Source of the DNA: Epiperipatus broadwayi
Taxonomy: Eukaryota; Onychophora; Udeonychophora; Euonychophora; Peripatidae
Assembly (NCBI GenBank): GCA_028023455.1
Contig: JAQFVV010006727.1
Span: 334,501-398,500, forward strand
Direction: 5' to 3'
DNA: 64,000 nucleotides
A program made the translations under genes and the position numbers. Below, one piece after another: positions 1 to 12,427 of the stretch. A model generated the notes under the pieces. That model saw nothing but the letters and a program-made list of their open reading frames with translations, did not search any database and had not been told where the DNA came from. Within the stretch, counting starts at the first letter, position 1; each line of letters opens with the position of its first letter.

Positions 1-1035
1 GCAGATAGTCAGCTCATAATCAACCTCGATAATCATTTCATTATTAACCTCTTAGCTAAAAAATAAAATAAAAAAATGAATTGAAAACATCACCACTGAT
101 CATTTGATTAACTTGATACATACTGTCTTCTATTTCACTGTATATTTATATATAGAGAGCGAGATATTGGAAATTTTTATCCAGAGTCATCTATTTAAAA
201 ACTCTTTTGTCTTTTATTTATTCTGATAGAAGTAAACAAGTGCAAAATAAAGAGTTAAAAAAATTAGATTATACAAGGGATAAAAAACAAACTATACTGA
301 TCTGCTTTTTATTGTGCCGACATAAACAAAAAGGTAAATTTAATTAATTGGGTCTGTTTTGCAAATCTTGACTTCTGATGCTGCACTTTTGCAATCTATT
401 TAAATTATAAACATGTTTTAAGAATTCCTCCACGAGCTTTATTCTTTTGTCTTATTTCATTTTAACTTTTGAGATATTTATTTTGCAATGCTTTTGAAAT
501 TCTTTGCTTGTGGTTATTCATATATTATTAATATCTTACGATATAGAAGTGCACTTACAATGAATTAAAATACTTCCAAAATATATATATTTTCTCTTTA
601 GTTATACTTATGTTTCATATCCTTTCTAGTTAGTAATATTTTGTGCAGGATAAAATAAATTTTTGAGCAAAACAAAAGCTACATTTTGATATTCACTCAT
701 TTCTGACTTTTAGCAATGCTCAGATTTCTAATCTGATGCAAGAGAAAGGAGTGCCTATATAATTTATTTATCTATTTATTCATTTCAATTCTTTTTATAA
801 ATCTACTTAGGTTTTTCTGCATTTATTAAATTTAGTTTTCTATTTATAATTCCATATTGTGATATTAATGAAACTCTTCCACCCCACATAGAAAAACAAT
901 TGGGAATACAATAGAAACCTGTATTCATGTTAAGAATTACTTTAGGAATTTCAAAGTAATCGTAATAAGTTAATTGCATCTTAGTAGATGAGTTAGCAGA
1001 ATTACAGTCATTATTATTTTATTTTTGGTACTAAT
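1..1035. other. AT-rich sequence, no feature seen
   Basis: I see no reading frame, repeat boundary or RNA signal in this stretch. It is ordinary AT-rich filler up to the first terminal inverted repeat. Confidence 0.6.
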
Positions 1036-1039
1036 TAGT

Positions 1040-2115
1040 CCACCAAGCTAGCCATCTGGTGGCGTAGTTTCTCTGCTAAAAACACAGAAATATGCTGTTT
1101 ACACAGCCCAATATTTCTGCGCTTATTGCAGAGAAACTTAAAGCATATAGAACAGTATTGTTCATATTAGCCACTGCAGGCATATATGGTGTTGCACACC
1201 AATATTACGGGCCACTAATGTGCTTCGTGACACTATGCAAATATGCACACTTAATAGATCACTATCGTATGATGTGAGGGTGGAGCGAATTCAAGTGACC
1301 ATAACTGTTGTAATATGCATTTAAATTAAAGATCTTAACCCCTACTTGATGTAGTCTTTGATAATAATAATAATTATAAGATCGTCACCATGCTTCCTAC
1401 AAATTTTGGAAGGTGGAAAAAATTGCAAAAGATCATGGCCAAGCACCTTTCCCCAGAACTCAAGCGAATAGCCACATAAATTACAAGACAAATAAAATGT
1501 CTGAGGTTGCACGAAGTTTTGGAAATCATAAACTTTGTTTGATCAGTGATGACAAATCATTTGTCAACCCTTCCCCCCAAAAAAAAACAACTTTGGTTTT
1601 TTTTGTTAATTTAAAAAAAAATACGGCAACTTTTTTTGCTATACAGCGATTTTTGTTTTGACTTTATTTGTATACTAGTGATATACTAAAACATTTCTTT
1701 TTAAAACCAATTTTTGTTAACCTTTTTTTAAAAATAGAAACAAACCAAAAATAACTTTTGTCTCAGTGACGACAAATTATTTCTCCCCATCTCCCCCCAA
1801 AAAAGTTAAAGTAAGATCAAAACTTTTGACTTTTTCAACTTTGGTTTTCTTTTTTGTAGCTTTATTTGTATTACGCAATGTTTTTAATTTTACTATTTTT
1901 GAAAAGAAAATGTACAAATATTTGAATAAAATCTTGTATTGTAAATTATTTACAAGAATGTCAAAATATTGGTAAAAAAAAAGGTGTATCAAATGTCCAA
2001 ATATTTTTAAAAAAGAAAATGTAAAAATAATTTAATTAAAAATAGTCAGACCTCGAATGATATAATTCTGTTTTTAGCAGAGAAACAATGGCACCAAATG
2101 GCTGTCCTGGTACCT
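1040..2115. mobile_element. Non-autonomous DNA transposon with long TIRs
   Basis: Imperfect terminal inverted repeats bound about 1.08 kb. The left end (about 1040-1093) and the reverse complement of the right end (about 2059-2115) share a GCCAT(C/T)TGGTG block followed by GTTTCTCTGCTAAAAACA. A further GCAGAGAAAC copy sits inside at about 1130. The interior has two related T-rich segments (about 1540-1680 and 1765-1990), each starting near a CAGTGAYGACAAAT motif. No transposase is readable. The 61-, 82- and 69-codon frames inside look like chance frames. I do not recognise the superfamily and find no clear target duplication. Confidence 0.6.
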
Positions 2116-3820
2116 ATTTTTCTTAGCCTATAAGAATTAGAATTTCCATATTTCTTTGGATGTACTAATTTCTTCAGAATAAAATTATCATAAATTGTCA
2201 CATAATTGTATACATTTTTAGAAATTGCAACCAAAGCCTTTTATATATTAAATATACAAGATATTTGTGTAGAAGCATTCATCTATACATACAATCTTCT
2301 CAATTTTATAAATTAATTTTTCTAAAAAAAAATTATATATTTAGCATGCTCTCCGTAATTTAATATTATCTTTTATTTTCATATTTAATTATTGAATAGC
2401 CTCATTTTTTAGCCATAACTCATTGAACAATGTATATCTACTTACTTCTTATAATCTATTTAAAACTTACTCCTAGCCAATGCAAAGTATCTCATTTCCA
2501 AATATTTAAGCAGCTTACATTACATCTTTAAAAACATAACCAATTTTAAATCAGTCTAATTCTCCTTTTTTCTTCTCAAATCTAATTCTCAACTATCTGT
2601 ATAATTCTTTTTTCCATTTAGTAAAGTTCCTAAATATCTGTATTCCTCGACTATAAGATGTTAAATAACAGACTAAAGATCCACAACCTGATATATAAGA
2701 TGCATTTATGTTTCATGAATTGGTTTGTATAGTTATTGCATAGATCTTTTTTTAATTGCTTTTTTTTTTTTTTTTTGGAAATAAAATAACTGCATTTATT
2801 TATCTCTTAAATCTTTGCACTTCTTTAATAAGTTTCATATTTTTTAAATATCATTAATCTCAACCTCCATCTCTGTCTCAATCTAATTTATTCCATATAC
2901 CCTCAATATAGCATTTATTAAAAGTATCCTAAAGACTCTTAATGATTCTTAATAATCTTTAGTCTATTAACACATTACTATGAACAGGTTTATTTTTCTT
3001 AAAAGATATTTCTATCAATTGAGATACAATTCATCAATTATCATCTATTTGGTTCACTGAAATCTTTTCCAAGATTTTACTCTCTCCCATGCAAGTCTTC
3101 TTTTCTTTTTCTTTGATATAATAATCTAATTTGCCCATTCTTCCATTTAACTAGTTTACTAATATTTAGGTTGCCATATTAGATGACTATTTTTTTATAT
3201 ATAATCTGTTCTATATAATTCTGCACTTATTTCTCTATCTAACTTCTCATGAATTCAGCTCTATAATGGTGCACATTTACTTATGAACTTCTCTTCATTT
3301 GAAGATTTTATTACTCATTAAGTAATTTTTCAAGTTCTTATCTAACCATATATTCTATTTTCTCTGCATTCAACAATATAACATCCAACCCCCTATTTCT
3401 CTTTACATGCCTCCAAAAATTTTTTGAACCTCCTTTCCTATATTGTTTATATTCTCCAATAACTTCTAACTTCATTCCATTTCAGTTTTAATTTTATTCT
3501 AGTCATCTCTTTACCTTTATCTCTTCTCTCACATTAACTCTTTTTAATTCCTACATGCCCCTTTTTTTTTCTTTTATAGTTTCTAAAGTATTTTATTTTC
3601 CGAATATTCTTTTATTAACGCTATGGGTTCAAAAAGAATATTGATTTGCAATCTTCTTCAAGTTAATAACCTTTTATAATTTTTTCCAAGATGTTAATAA
3701 ATCTATATAGGAGTAATTTCATTACATGAGTAATTCCTAGTTTTATTAGATATATAATTAACATATGTGTGTTATTTTATTTACAAATACTTACTGATTC
3801 ATATATGCATAGATATTATT
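2116..3820. other. AT-rich; plus strand pyrimidine-rich at 2440-3660
   Basis: From about 2440 to 3660 the plus strand is strongly C+T-biased. The antisense LINE remnants elsewhere in this window show the same bias, so this may be a very decayed minus-strand LINE. I could not find any diagnostic endonuclease or reverse transcriptase motif in the minus-strand reading, so the identity is unproven. Confidence 0.25.
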
Positions 3821-3829
3821 ATGAGAAGA

Positions 3830-3920
3830 TGTGGTGCAATGGCTTGGCATACTGTTGTGCCTTTAATCTAGGGTTCATATTTGGACTCTGTAAAACTTGG
3901 AATTTTTTTCAGAATCCAAT
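3830..3920 (+). repeat. Possible decayed tRNA-derived SINE head
   Basis: TGGTGCAATGGCTTGG resembles a Pol III A box. About 40 nt downstream, GGTTCATATTTGG resembles a B box with one decayed half. A similar A-box phrase (GGAATGGCTGGGTATACTG) occurs at about 51973, suggesting a dispersed family. No tail or target duplication is clear. Confidence 0.35.
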
Positions 3921-4320
3921 CAGGTTTAGGATTTATTTTTATTGCGATTCCATAACCATTTCAGCTAATTATCAAATATTGTTCAAAGAATGGGTATCTT
4001 ATTATTAATAATTAAAGGTGAAAACAAGAATAAAAAAAACTGCTAAAAACGATCACCACCCAGTGATTGGAAAGCATATTGGTAATAATTTCCCATTTAC
4101 TGCTTCCGAAAGCGCTACTATGAGCTGTTTTATCTACCTATACATACATACACATTACAAAGTAACTATTTACTCATAATATATTTATATTCACACACCC
4201 ATAAAGTAAATATAATAAGCAAATAGTTATGTCTTGTACTTGAAATAAAAAAAAAAAACACGGCTGTTATTACTGACAGAAATACTAAAAACATATATAA
4301 TATTAATAAATGCCTAGCGC

Positions 4321-4426
4321 TTTCGACCTTTAATAACCGTAAAAGAGTTAACAATTTGTCGGTGTGAGGGATCTTTCGATCTTTAATAGCCGTAAAAGAG
4401 TTAACAATTTGTCAGTGTGAAAGGGT
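4321..4426. repeat. 53-bp tandem duplication, two copies
   Basis: Two adjacent units start TTTCGA(C/T)CTTTAATA at 4321 and 4374 and share CCGTAAAAGAGTTAACAATT. A few substitutions separate them (for example CGGTGTGAGG versus CAGTGTGAAA). The neighbouring GAAAGCGCTA (about 4107) and TAGCGCTTTC (about 4315) form an inverted pair about 200 bp apart, so a small decayed transposon is possible. Confidence 0.75.
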
Positions 4427-4429
4427 AAG

Positions 4430-5755
4430 AGATCTGAATAAAATTATCTGTAACGGTAGGTAGCATTTACCTATCATCAGAAAAATATTTTACACTTCGT
4501 TCAAAATATCTTAATTGACATGATGGAATTTATCTTTAAAGAAACATTCTTAAATGAAAATATTTAATCAAAAAAAAAAAAAAAGTAATAATAGTCAACT
4601 CAGGATGTTTACTATTTCGGACTAAATGTTTAATTTTATTTGACAATTATGGCAATGTTAAAAGCAGATAAATGTCGAACATTATTATTGATAAAAAAAT
4701 CCATTATTTTATGAAAGCAAAGATTATGAATCTTTAAAATAATTCCTTATTTCAGTTTAAAATAAAAAAAAACCGATAAACTAGTTATTTAAAAACGGAA
4801 CTCTTAATATAAATTGGTTATTTTTATGGAACACTTAATTTTGTTCTTATAATCGAACAGCGGATGTAAGCAATTTTTTTTTTTGTCAGCAGTAACTTTC
4901 ACAGTAAAAGATTTAAAATTATTTTAAAAGTTGACCTGGAATGGTTTCCAAAGACGTAGTGTAAATGCAAACTGAAGTAACCGTTTTTCTTTTAACAATC
5001 CGTGTATGTTAAGTTCTCGGTTCAAAGACAGATTGAGTAACTAGGCAACAGAGTACAAAGATCAAGTGCTAACAGTTGATCTGTTTGCCACTGCTTATTT
5101 TAACACAATTTATTCTAACATCTCAATTTCAGAAATTCATTCCAAATTTTAATGAGACTTTACATTATTAAACATTGTAATCTGAAGTAATCATTTTTTC
5201 TTATATATATATTGTAGATCCAATTACTAGTTTCACCACAAAACTACTTATAACAGGATTTACCATTGGACTTAGTATATAATGAGGAACCGATTATAAT
5301 AATAAGAGCTGATTAATTTTAAATTTCCTTGTCATTTTCAAAAATATGAAGTTAAATTGGGCATTTCGATAAAAGTTTAAATTTATTTGCTCAATTTTTG
5401 AGCATTACTTGTGATAGTCATACAGAATAGACTTAAAATTTGGAATACATAAATGATTGTTCCAAAACAAAAGCCATGCTTTTTATTTATCAATAGAGTC
5501 AATTTATTATCACAAACAAATAACAACTGTCTTAGCAGAAAGTATTTCATCAGCAATAATAGATTTTTGATTAACGATTTTTGTTTTAAGAATCCATTTC
5601 TTTAAATATAATAATATATATGTAAGTCATCAGATCTGTTGATATAAAGTATTCATCTTAATTATATTAAATAATCATGATCATATAAACTAATTATTTA
5701 AAAACAGAATTCTTAATATAAATTGTTTATTTTTATGGAACACTTATATATGAAT
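4430..5755. other. AT-rich; contains one copy pair of a 62-bp dispersed repeat
   Basis: 4776-4837 and 5685-5746 are direct copies about 62 bp long, 909 bp apart, sharing TTCTTAATATAAATTG-like sequence and TTTTTATGGAACACTTA. A second weak similarity links about 5043-5150 with about 9700-9830 (CAACAGAGTA then TTTATTCTA.AATCTCAATTT). These look like old dispersed repeats. No coding signal is seen. Confidence 0.5.
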
Positions 5756-5759
5756 TTAA

Positions 5760-6105
5760 TCAAGTTTTCTTTGATTTATACTTTCCCATCCCATATCTTC
5801 CAGTAAACTTCCTTATTTCACTTATCCATTTTATATGTGGACTATTTCTAAATTTTCCATAATCCCAAAGGATCTAAACTGAAACTTCAATGGTATATTT
5901 ATTGTCATCTTTTGTAGCAACGTCTTTCATACAGCTCCATTTCAATTTCTTTAATTTTTTTCAGTGCCATTTAATATTCTCTAATTCATATATTTCACTC
6001 TTCTATCTTTCTTGTTATTCCCAACAAACATCTCTACAAACTTCATTCTATGATCTGAAATATTATTCTGTTAAATATCCAAACCCAAAATCCCTATATA
6101 ATAAC
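5760..6105 (-). pseudogene. Possible RTE-type LINE endonuclease tail (decayed)
   Basis: On the minus strand, a frame near 6060-6020 reads ISDHRMKFVEMFVGN. This fits the Ser-Asp-His end of an apurinic/apyrimidinic endonuclease domain as found just before the linker in RTE-clade LINEs. Stops and frameshifts surround it. The plus strand has the usual pyrimidine bias of antisense LINE sequence. Two better RTE C-termini lie at 51.3 and 53.8-54.5 kb, which makes the clade plausible, but this assignment rests on one motif. Confidence 0.35.
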
Positions 6106-6585
6106 TGGTAAAACATATTTAGTAAAAACTTTGTATTCAAATACATAGGCATATTTTCTTTTATTGTTCGATTATTTCTGAGTTTAATTTTATGACTAAT
6201 TATATCAATTACATTTTCACCTGCATTAATGATTTAATGAATATGTTTATTTGCAAAAAAACATATTTATAGGAAACCTAACAGCTATAAAATAAATTAT
6301 AGTTAGCAGTGAATAATTGATCAACTACAATCCATTTCATAGTAAACAAAATATCCCTTTATTAAAATACTTTATTAGAATACTCATCTCTGTTGTTATA
6401 ATTAAAAAACAAATATTTGAAAATGGTCAAAGATTATTTTATATTTTATGTATAAAACAAAAATGTTTTCAAAATAAATGAAAAATTTATTTTAATCCTA
6501 TATGAGAATACAATGAAAATTTTTGTTTGCAGCTTTAAACTTTTATTTTTTATGTTATTGTAGTGAGTTTACAGTTATTTTAAAG

Positions 6586-6995
6586 ATATGATGTACTGTG
6601 GCTTCTCCTTAAATGAAGTCAAGAATATCTCACCAATTGTGCCCAGATAAACATGTTAGCCACTTAACTTTCCATTCTCCACTCTAAGTTTTCCCATATT
6701 CTGATCCATCCTATTTCCACAACATAATCTTTGTCAACTCTATGGCTTTTATATCTAAATCCCCCTTATTTTTTCCTAAACCCAGCATAAAAAACAATAA
6801 TTCACTTTCTGTATAATCACCTTTTTCATATTTATTCTTCCATAACTTCATTATATGTAGCCTTTCTGTTTTCAAGCATTTACATTCAATTAACAAATGA
6901 CTAATATTTTCTATTCCTTCCTTACATAATTTACAAAATAAATCACCCATATTTTTCCATTTACATGTATATTCTCTTGTTGCTAAAGATCTATC
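6586..6995 (-). mobile_element. LINE 3' end (zinc-knuckle C-terminus), copy of the 17.75-kb LINE
   Basis: The 79-codon frame 6950-6711 reads CKLCKEGIENISHLLIEC, a Cys-x2-Cys...His...Cys knuckle typical of the C-terminus of several LINE polyproteins. The DNA aligns with 17752-18150 over about 400 bp, with shared CTTCTCCTT, CATTCTCCA and TCTATGG.CTTT.TATCT. Both copies end 3' at the same GATATGATG position. This copy is 5'-truncated at about 6995, as expected for target-primed insertion. No functional protein remains. Confidence 0.75.
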
Positions 6996-6999
6996 TTTA

Positions 7000-7600
7000 G
7001 AATTATTTTACTAATAAAAAATCAATATTTAAATTTAAAGCTATAACAATGAGAGAAGGCAAACTTTCCAAGGTGCTGATTGGTTGTTTCTCATTTTCAA
7101 CAAAAGGGAATGCTTGTCAACAATTTTGACAGATCTAAGTTCTTTGTTTTGAATTTCAAAATGAAAATGAATGTTTTAGAAGTACTTTTTAAAGTATTTT
7201 CTTAGATATAAATTATTTTCATAAAATATGCTGAAAATATAATTATTTTAGAAGAATAGTTAAGATTTCAATGAAAAGAAATTGAAAAAAAATCAATGAT
7301 GTAGGCTGCATTTTCTAATAGATTACAAAATGTTCATTTTATGTTTTCCGCTAGAGATTATTTTTATCAATTATAAATAGAACTTTATTTTTGAAAAAAA
7401 AAAAAAAAAACCTTTCATTTCCTTTAATAATCTGATAAATTAATTTGCTTTATACAAAGAAAACTCAAACAAATATAATATTAAAAGACAAATATATTTT
7501 TACTTCTAATTCTATAATTGATGAATCAAAAGTTTTCACTCAGCCAATAAAAATTTCTATCAGTTTAAAGCTTAAATAAGATTGATAGCAATCATACAAC
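7000..7600 (+). repeat. Internal fragment homologous to the pogo-like element next door
   Basis: 7005-7410 aligns with 7967-8345. Both contain TTCTCAT/TTGTTCTC, TGTCAA.AATTTTGACAG, AAATCAATGAT and AGATTATTTTT in the same order. It lacks recognisable terminal repeats. It abuts the LINE 3' end at about 6995, so one insertion probably truncated the other. It encodes nothing readable. Confidence 0.55.
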
Positions 7601-7720
7601 TAAACATTTTTTTTGTAGTGATCAAGATAATTATAATTTAAATAAGGCAATATAAATTGTATTATCTATTTAATATACTGACATACAATAATATTATAAG
7701 ACAAGCAATCTACCACATTA

Positions 7721-8847
7721 CTTCGAATATAAGACATCTCCCCCCCCCCAATTTTGAATACACAAAAGAGGGATACATCTTAAATTGGGAACAAAAATTT
7801 TCACATAATTCTGCGGTTCTTTGCTTTACTCCATACATGCACACAGTATGGCGATTGTTATCTGTATAGACTAGTATGTTAAATCTTTTTCTAATTTTAA
7901 TGTTATTTTGTTGATTTATTGTTATTTTATTGAGAAAATTGTACTGAATAACCTTTAGAATTTTTTTACAACTAATAAATCAATTCAACAATGAAATAAG
8001 AATCTGCCTTTATTCTGATTAGTAGTTTCTTGTTCTCTACACAAGAGAGTCCGTGTCAATAATTTTGACAGTTATGATATCTTCGCTTTGACTTCAAAGT
8101 AAAAACATGTTTTAGAATGTTTTTTTTACACATTTATATATTTTTCAGAAAATATTTATAAAAATAAGAAGATTCAGATTTTAATTGAAAAATTTACTTT
8201 TAAATAAAAGTAAATTGAAAAAGAAATCAATGATACATGACTGCAATTTGTAATTGAATAACAAAAATACATTCATGTTTACTGCTATAGATTATTTTTG
8301 CAAATTATAAAGAGAAATCTATTTTTAAAAACTTTTATTTACTTTAATATTAATTTGTATTTTACAAAAGGTTTTTAATCAAAAGAAAAAAGATTTACTG
8401 GTAATACTAAATGTCAATACCATATTTTAAAATCTCTTTTTTTTTCTTTGACATTTACACTAAAAAAAAGGATTTTGTAATGCAAACAATATATGTACAA
8501 TTTTGAGTGGGTTTTGCAGTCTTGGAAAGATACACTTTAAGAAATTATCAAAAAAAAAAACTTTCTTAAAATGTTGCATTGCTAATAATTTAAATGGTCT
8601 GAAGATGATACATCCTGATAGAATAGTGAAGATGAGAATTCAAGTTCTGAAAGTGAAGTTATAGAAAGTGAAAGTATGTCTGAAGAAGATTTGCAATAAA
8701 ATAGGTGAGCTTATCATATTTAAATTAATTCCTATTTAAGTAAATAAAAATGTTTCTTATTTTTCAATAAAATCATTTTAAATTTTTTCCAATTTTCTGA
8801 GTAAAATCCTACTGCATCTTAAATTTGAGCATGACTTATATTCAAAG
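7721..8847 (+). mobile_element. pogo-like DNA transposon (internally deleted) with TA target duplication
   Basis: The left end CTTCGAATATAAGAC at 7721 matches the reverse complement of the right end GACTTATATTCAAAG ending at 8847 in 13 of 15 positions. Both ends are flanked by TA (7719-7720 and 8848-8849), the duplication expected of Tc1/mariner/pogo elements. The 1,127-bp interior keeps only the end of a transposase frame (8560-8698). A poly-C run at 7740-7749 follows the left end. Confidence 0.7.
8560..8698 (+). pseudogene. Remnant C-terminus of a pogo/Tigger-like transposase
   Basis: One frame gives KCCIANNLNG followed by a glutamate/serine-rich tail (NSEDENSSSESEVIESESM) and stop TAA at 8696-8698, with two in-frame stops. 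A KC-I-NALDG-like phrase followed by an acidic tail is the usual end of pogo/Tigger transposases, which would bind the terminal repeats and cut and paste the element. The DNA-binding and catalytic parts are missing, so it cannot be active. Confidence 0.55.
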
Positions 8848-8849
8848 TA

Positions 8850-10100
8850 ATATGATAATTACATTTTTGATTTTTCAAATAACACATATTGACTACTCAA
8901 ATCTTCCTCTAGCTATTTCTGGCTTTATAGACATTCTATTTGTAAAGACAAAATGCAATGAAAATGAAAAAAAAAAAGAATGAAACACTTTCAATATGCT
9001 ACTTTCGGTTACCATATAAGATATTATGGTATTACATCAACCCTTATTTTTTAAAAACATAAATAACAGACCTTTATTTACTAATTTTTCAGCAGAATAT
9101 ATTTTTCTAATGTTACCACTACTAACTGCTTCTCCCACACTACCCTTTCCATTATTTCTATTATTAAGTTTGCAAACATTGTTAATTCTGTATAATCTTA
9201 CTACCATTGTTTTTGTAATGTACAGTAAATTCATTCTGAAAATAATAATCTTATCACCATAGTTATTTTATAATATATAGTAAACTTATTCTGAAAATAA
9301 TCTTTCATTGTTTGATATTGATGAATATGTAAAGTGGAATTGATAAAAATTTAAGAATTCAATGGGCACTAAAAAACACCTAATGTTAACTTGTAGTACT
9401 AATGACCAAAGTAAAATTGTCTTATTTACATATTAAAATTCATTAAAATATATATAAAAAGCAGTAAAGACAGGGCTGAAATCCATTATCACAATAATGA
9501 ATATGAGAATGAGAAACCCAGTAATTGGTCTAAATTCCATTCATACAGTTATCAAAAGATGACCCTAACTCACCAGCTCATACTAATAATATACATACAA
9601 CCAGTGCAAATCCAGCAACAAGGGCTACTAATGTCTTAGTTTTGCAAAATAGAGATGGATTAGTATATATATGTGTATGTTATAGATTTTGTTAAATAGA
9701 CAACAGAGTAATATATCCGAGATAATCATAAAATTCTTGTTGATAATAGATTGCTATTAGAAGCAACCCTCTTAATATAATTTATTCTAGAATCTCAATT
9801 TTAGGGCTTGCATTACAAATTTTAGATGTCATACCCACATCGTTTAGAAAATAATACTACCACCCCCTCCAAAAAAATTAGATATTTTAATTTCTAATTT
9901 GATATATGTGCATTTAATTTCATTTATTTAATAATGTTTTTAAAAAATAAATACATCACTACTTTTCAGGGTTTGTAAATAAGCAAAAGTAAAAAAAAAA
10001 AAAACCGCCCCCTCCCCAATCCTTTTGATCTTAGATGGCTACTTTTGTGGTCTCTTAGAATACTTATGAGCAATACTTTTGCATTAAAAAAAGGTCACAT
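8850..10100. other. AT-rich; 55-bp tandem repeat at 9216-9310
   Basis: Two 55-bp units start at 9216 and 9271 (TAATGTACAGTAAA and TAATATATAGTAAA) and both contain TTATTCTGAAAATAAT-like sequence. The rest of the stretch has no recognisable feature apart from short C runs at about 9861 and 10007. Confidence 0.55.
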
Positions 10101-10104
10101 GGCA

Positions 10105-10161
10105 GCTTATTATGGTAATTAATTTTGTCGCAATAAGTGCGACAAAAGAATTATCATAAGC
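10105..10161. repeat. Short imperfect hairpin
   Basis: The left arm GCTTATTATGGTAATTAATT...TTGTCGCA (10105-10132) pairs with TGCGACAAAAGAATTATCATAAGC (10138-10161) around a 5-nt loop. The eight bases next to the loop pair perfectly, and the left arm has a few extra bases. It could be a solo hairpin MITE or a transcript hairpin. No flanking duplication was noted. Confidence 0.6.
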
Positions 10162-10164
10162 GAT

Positions 10165-12425
10165 TTCAATAAAAAAAAATAAAAAATTATAATCGATGTA
10201 AAAATGACTTTTTAAAATTAAGATTCAATTCTGATACTAATAGATAAGGCTGCGAACAAAATAAAACAAATCTAAATGAAAAATTTATGTGGATTAACGT
10301 AGATCTGCAACAGAATTTATTTATTTTTCTGCAAGCAAATGGTTTAACCAGGTGGTAATATTTCACAAACTTCAAGTGAATTAGTATTCCAATCTGTTCT
10401 CACATTCATACACAAAAAATGATATTAAAAAAAGAGAGAAAAATAAATAAATAAATAAAAAAAAGTCTCATCTATTAGTCTGGTTGTCATCTGCTCAGCT
10501 AATCAACCATACTATAATGTTTCAAACGATAAACAATGCCTGCCCAAGCCAACTAGATTACTACAGTTGGTAGTAAAAAAATTATTCGAGAAATAGAAGT
10601 TAACTTTAAAAAAATTCACACTATTATAAGTTTTAAAAAAGTAGTATGAATATAATTAAAAAAAAAAAAAGTAAAATTATAAAATTTGAAACTCCATATT
10701 TAAATATTAAGAATTTAAAAGATAGTGGTAATCATGAGGAAAGATTAATGTTAACACTATTATTTAAATAATAAATTCTATTTTCATAGTTTCAAATACA
10801 TAAGGTTTTAATTATGTGTAATTAAGTACATAGTGTAAAGTATTATCTGTACACATTAGGAGGGAAGTACTTTTCTCTCCATATGCAGTAGCGAATTTTT
10901 TATTTTTTTTTTGGGGGGGGGGTATTTACAATCATACACATATATAAAATAAACTAAAATGTTTATCTTTATAAATTATATTTCTTTCTTTAATTAAAAA
11001 TGTATTAAACTATAAACTTTTTACCATGTGTTTCATTTTTATTATATTTAATCATTATTACACAAAAATTTCAATATATATAATCAAAATTTCTCAAAAC
11101 AATTGAAATATACTACCATGAATTTAAAAATAAATATATTTCATGGATATATTAAATATTATTAATTTTTAATTATGAAGATATTTCAAAACAAATTTAT
11201 CAAATTAATCTTAATACAATTAATTACTCATTATAATATTAATTTAAAAAATTGTATAATCTAAATAAATATTTTAAGTAATTGAACTAAGTACACGTTA
11301 AAACTACACTATATGACAATAAACAGTTAAGGAAATTCAGGATTAACAATTAGAAAATATTTTTGGCGGATATATAATGTTATACATTACAATAAAATTT
11401 GAAAAGTATTATAATCAGAAGTATAAAGAAAAAAACAAAAGAAACATTTATTACTGTAAGTTAGAGCAGAATGAAAATAACATAATTTTTCTTAAAAATT
11501 ATATTATTTGGAGAAAAAAAAATCACTAAAAGTAAATTTTAAACTCCTAAAAAATGTTAATGAATTTGCTGTTAATTATCGCAATATCACAATTAACATT
11601 TCACCTGTTGGATTTAAAGTTCAGTATTTACGGTAGTATGGCTAAAAGAATAGAAATGTGAGATTTTGAAACTAATAAAGCATTGAAACAATAATAAAAG
11701 TTAAAGAAAGCGTACTTGCTAAATAATAACTTTTTCAACAAAAAAATTTGGAATATTTAAAAAAAAATGTTAAGGTAATCAGACAAATGTATTTTAGTGA
11801 ATGATTCTGCAAAAATACTCTCAAATTCTGAATTTAAATTCAGTAGTAGTTCTATAACAACAGCAATCCCTGTATAGTGTAATGTAGTCATAGTTATTAG
11901 ATAGTAAGTAAGCATTTTAAAAAAAAATCAATTCAGCTATTCTATATATTCAGTGAATATCAAAATCACAACCACAAGTTACTTCCTAATATAAAATTCA
12001 CCACTGTAACACCACAATTTTATTGGCAATTATATATTGTTATTTCAAAGACAATTAAATGCATTAATTTATTTTCTTAAGAACTTCACAATATTGGTGA
12101 CATGAAGATTAGAAATGTTGCCAACATGAGAAATAGGCTTTTTTTTCACTCAAGAGTACATATACAAACAATTCTGTATGTTATTACTATAATATAGGGT
12201 GGCTGGATCAAAAATTACATCAACATATTATTTTATTAGGACAGTAATGCTTAATTATTTTGTTAACACAATTAAACATTTATAATAAAAATTAGAAAAA
12301 AAAGATTAAAAAACAAACTAGTAAAAAACATTAAAAAAAAAAATAGAAAAAATAATATCATGGCAAAGTGTGCTTTTAATTTAATTATTTTACCTTAATA
12401 CACTAGTAATTTTTTTTGGTACTTA
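10165..12425. other. AT-rich sequence, no feature seen
   Basis: No motif, terminal repeat or coding bias is recognisable. A T10/G9 run at about 10899-10921 is the only compositional oddity. Confidence 0.5.
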
Positions 12426-12427
12426 CA

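Noticed and set aside
2440-3660. Decayed LINE on the minus strand
   Set aside because: Only the pyrimidine bias supports it; no endonuclease or RT motif could be read.
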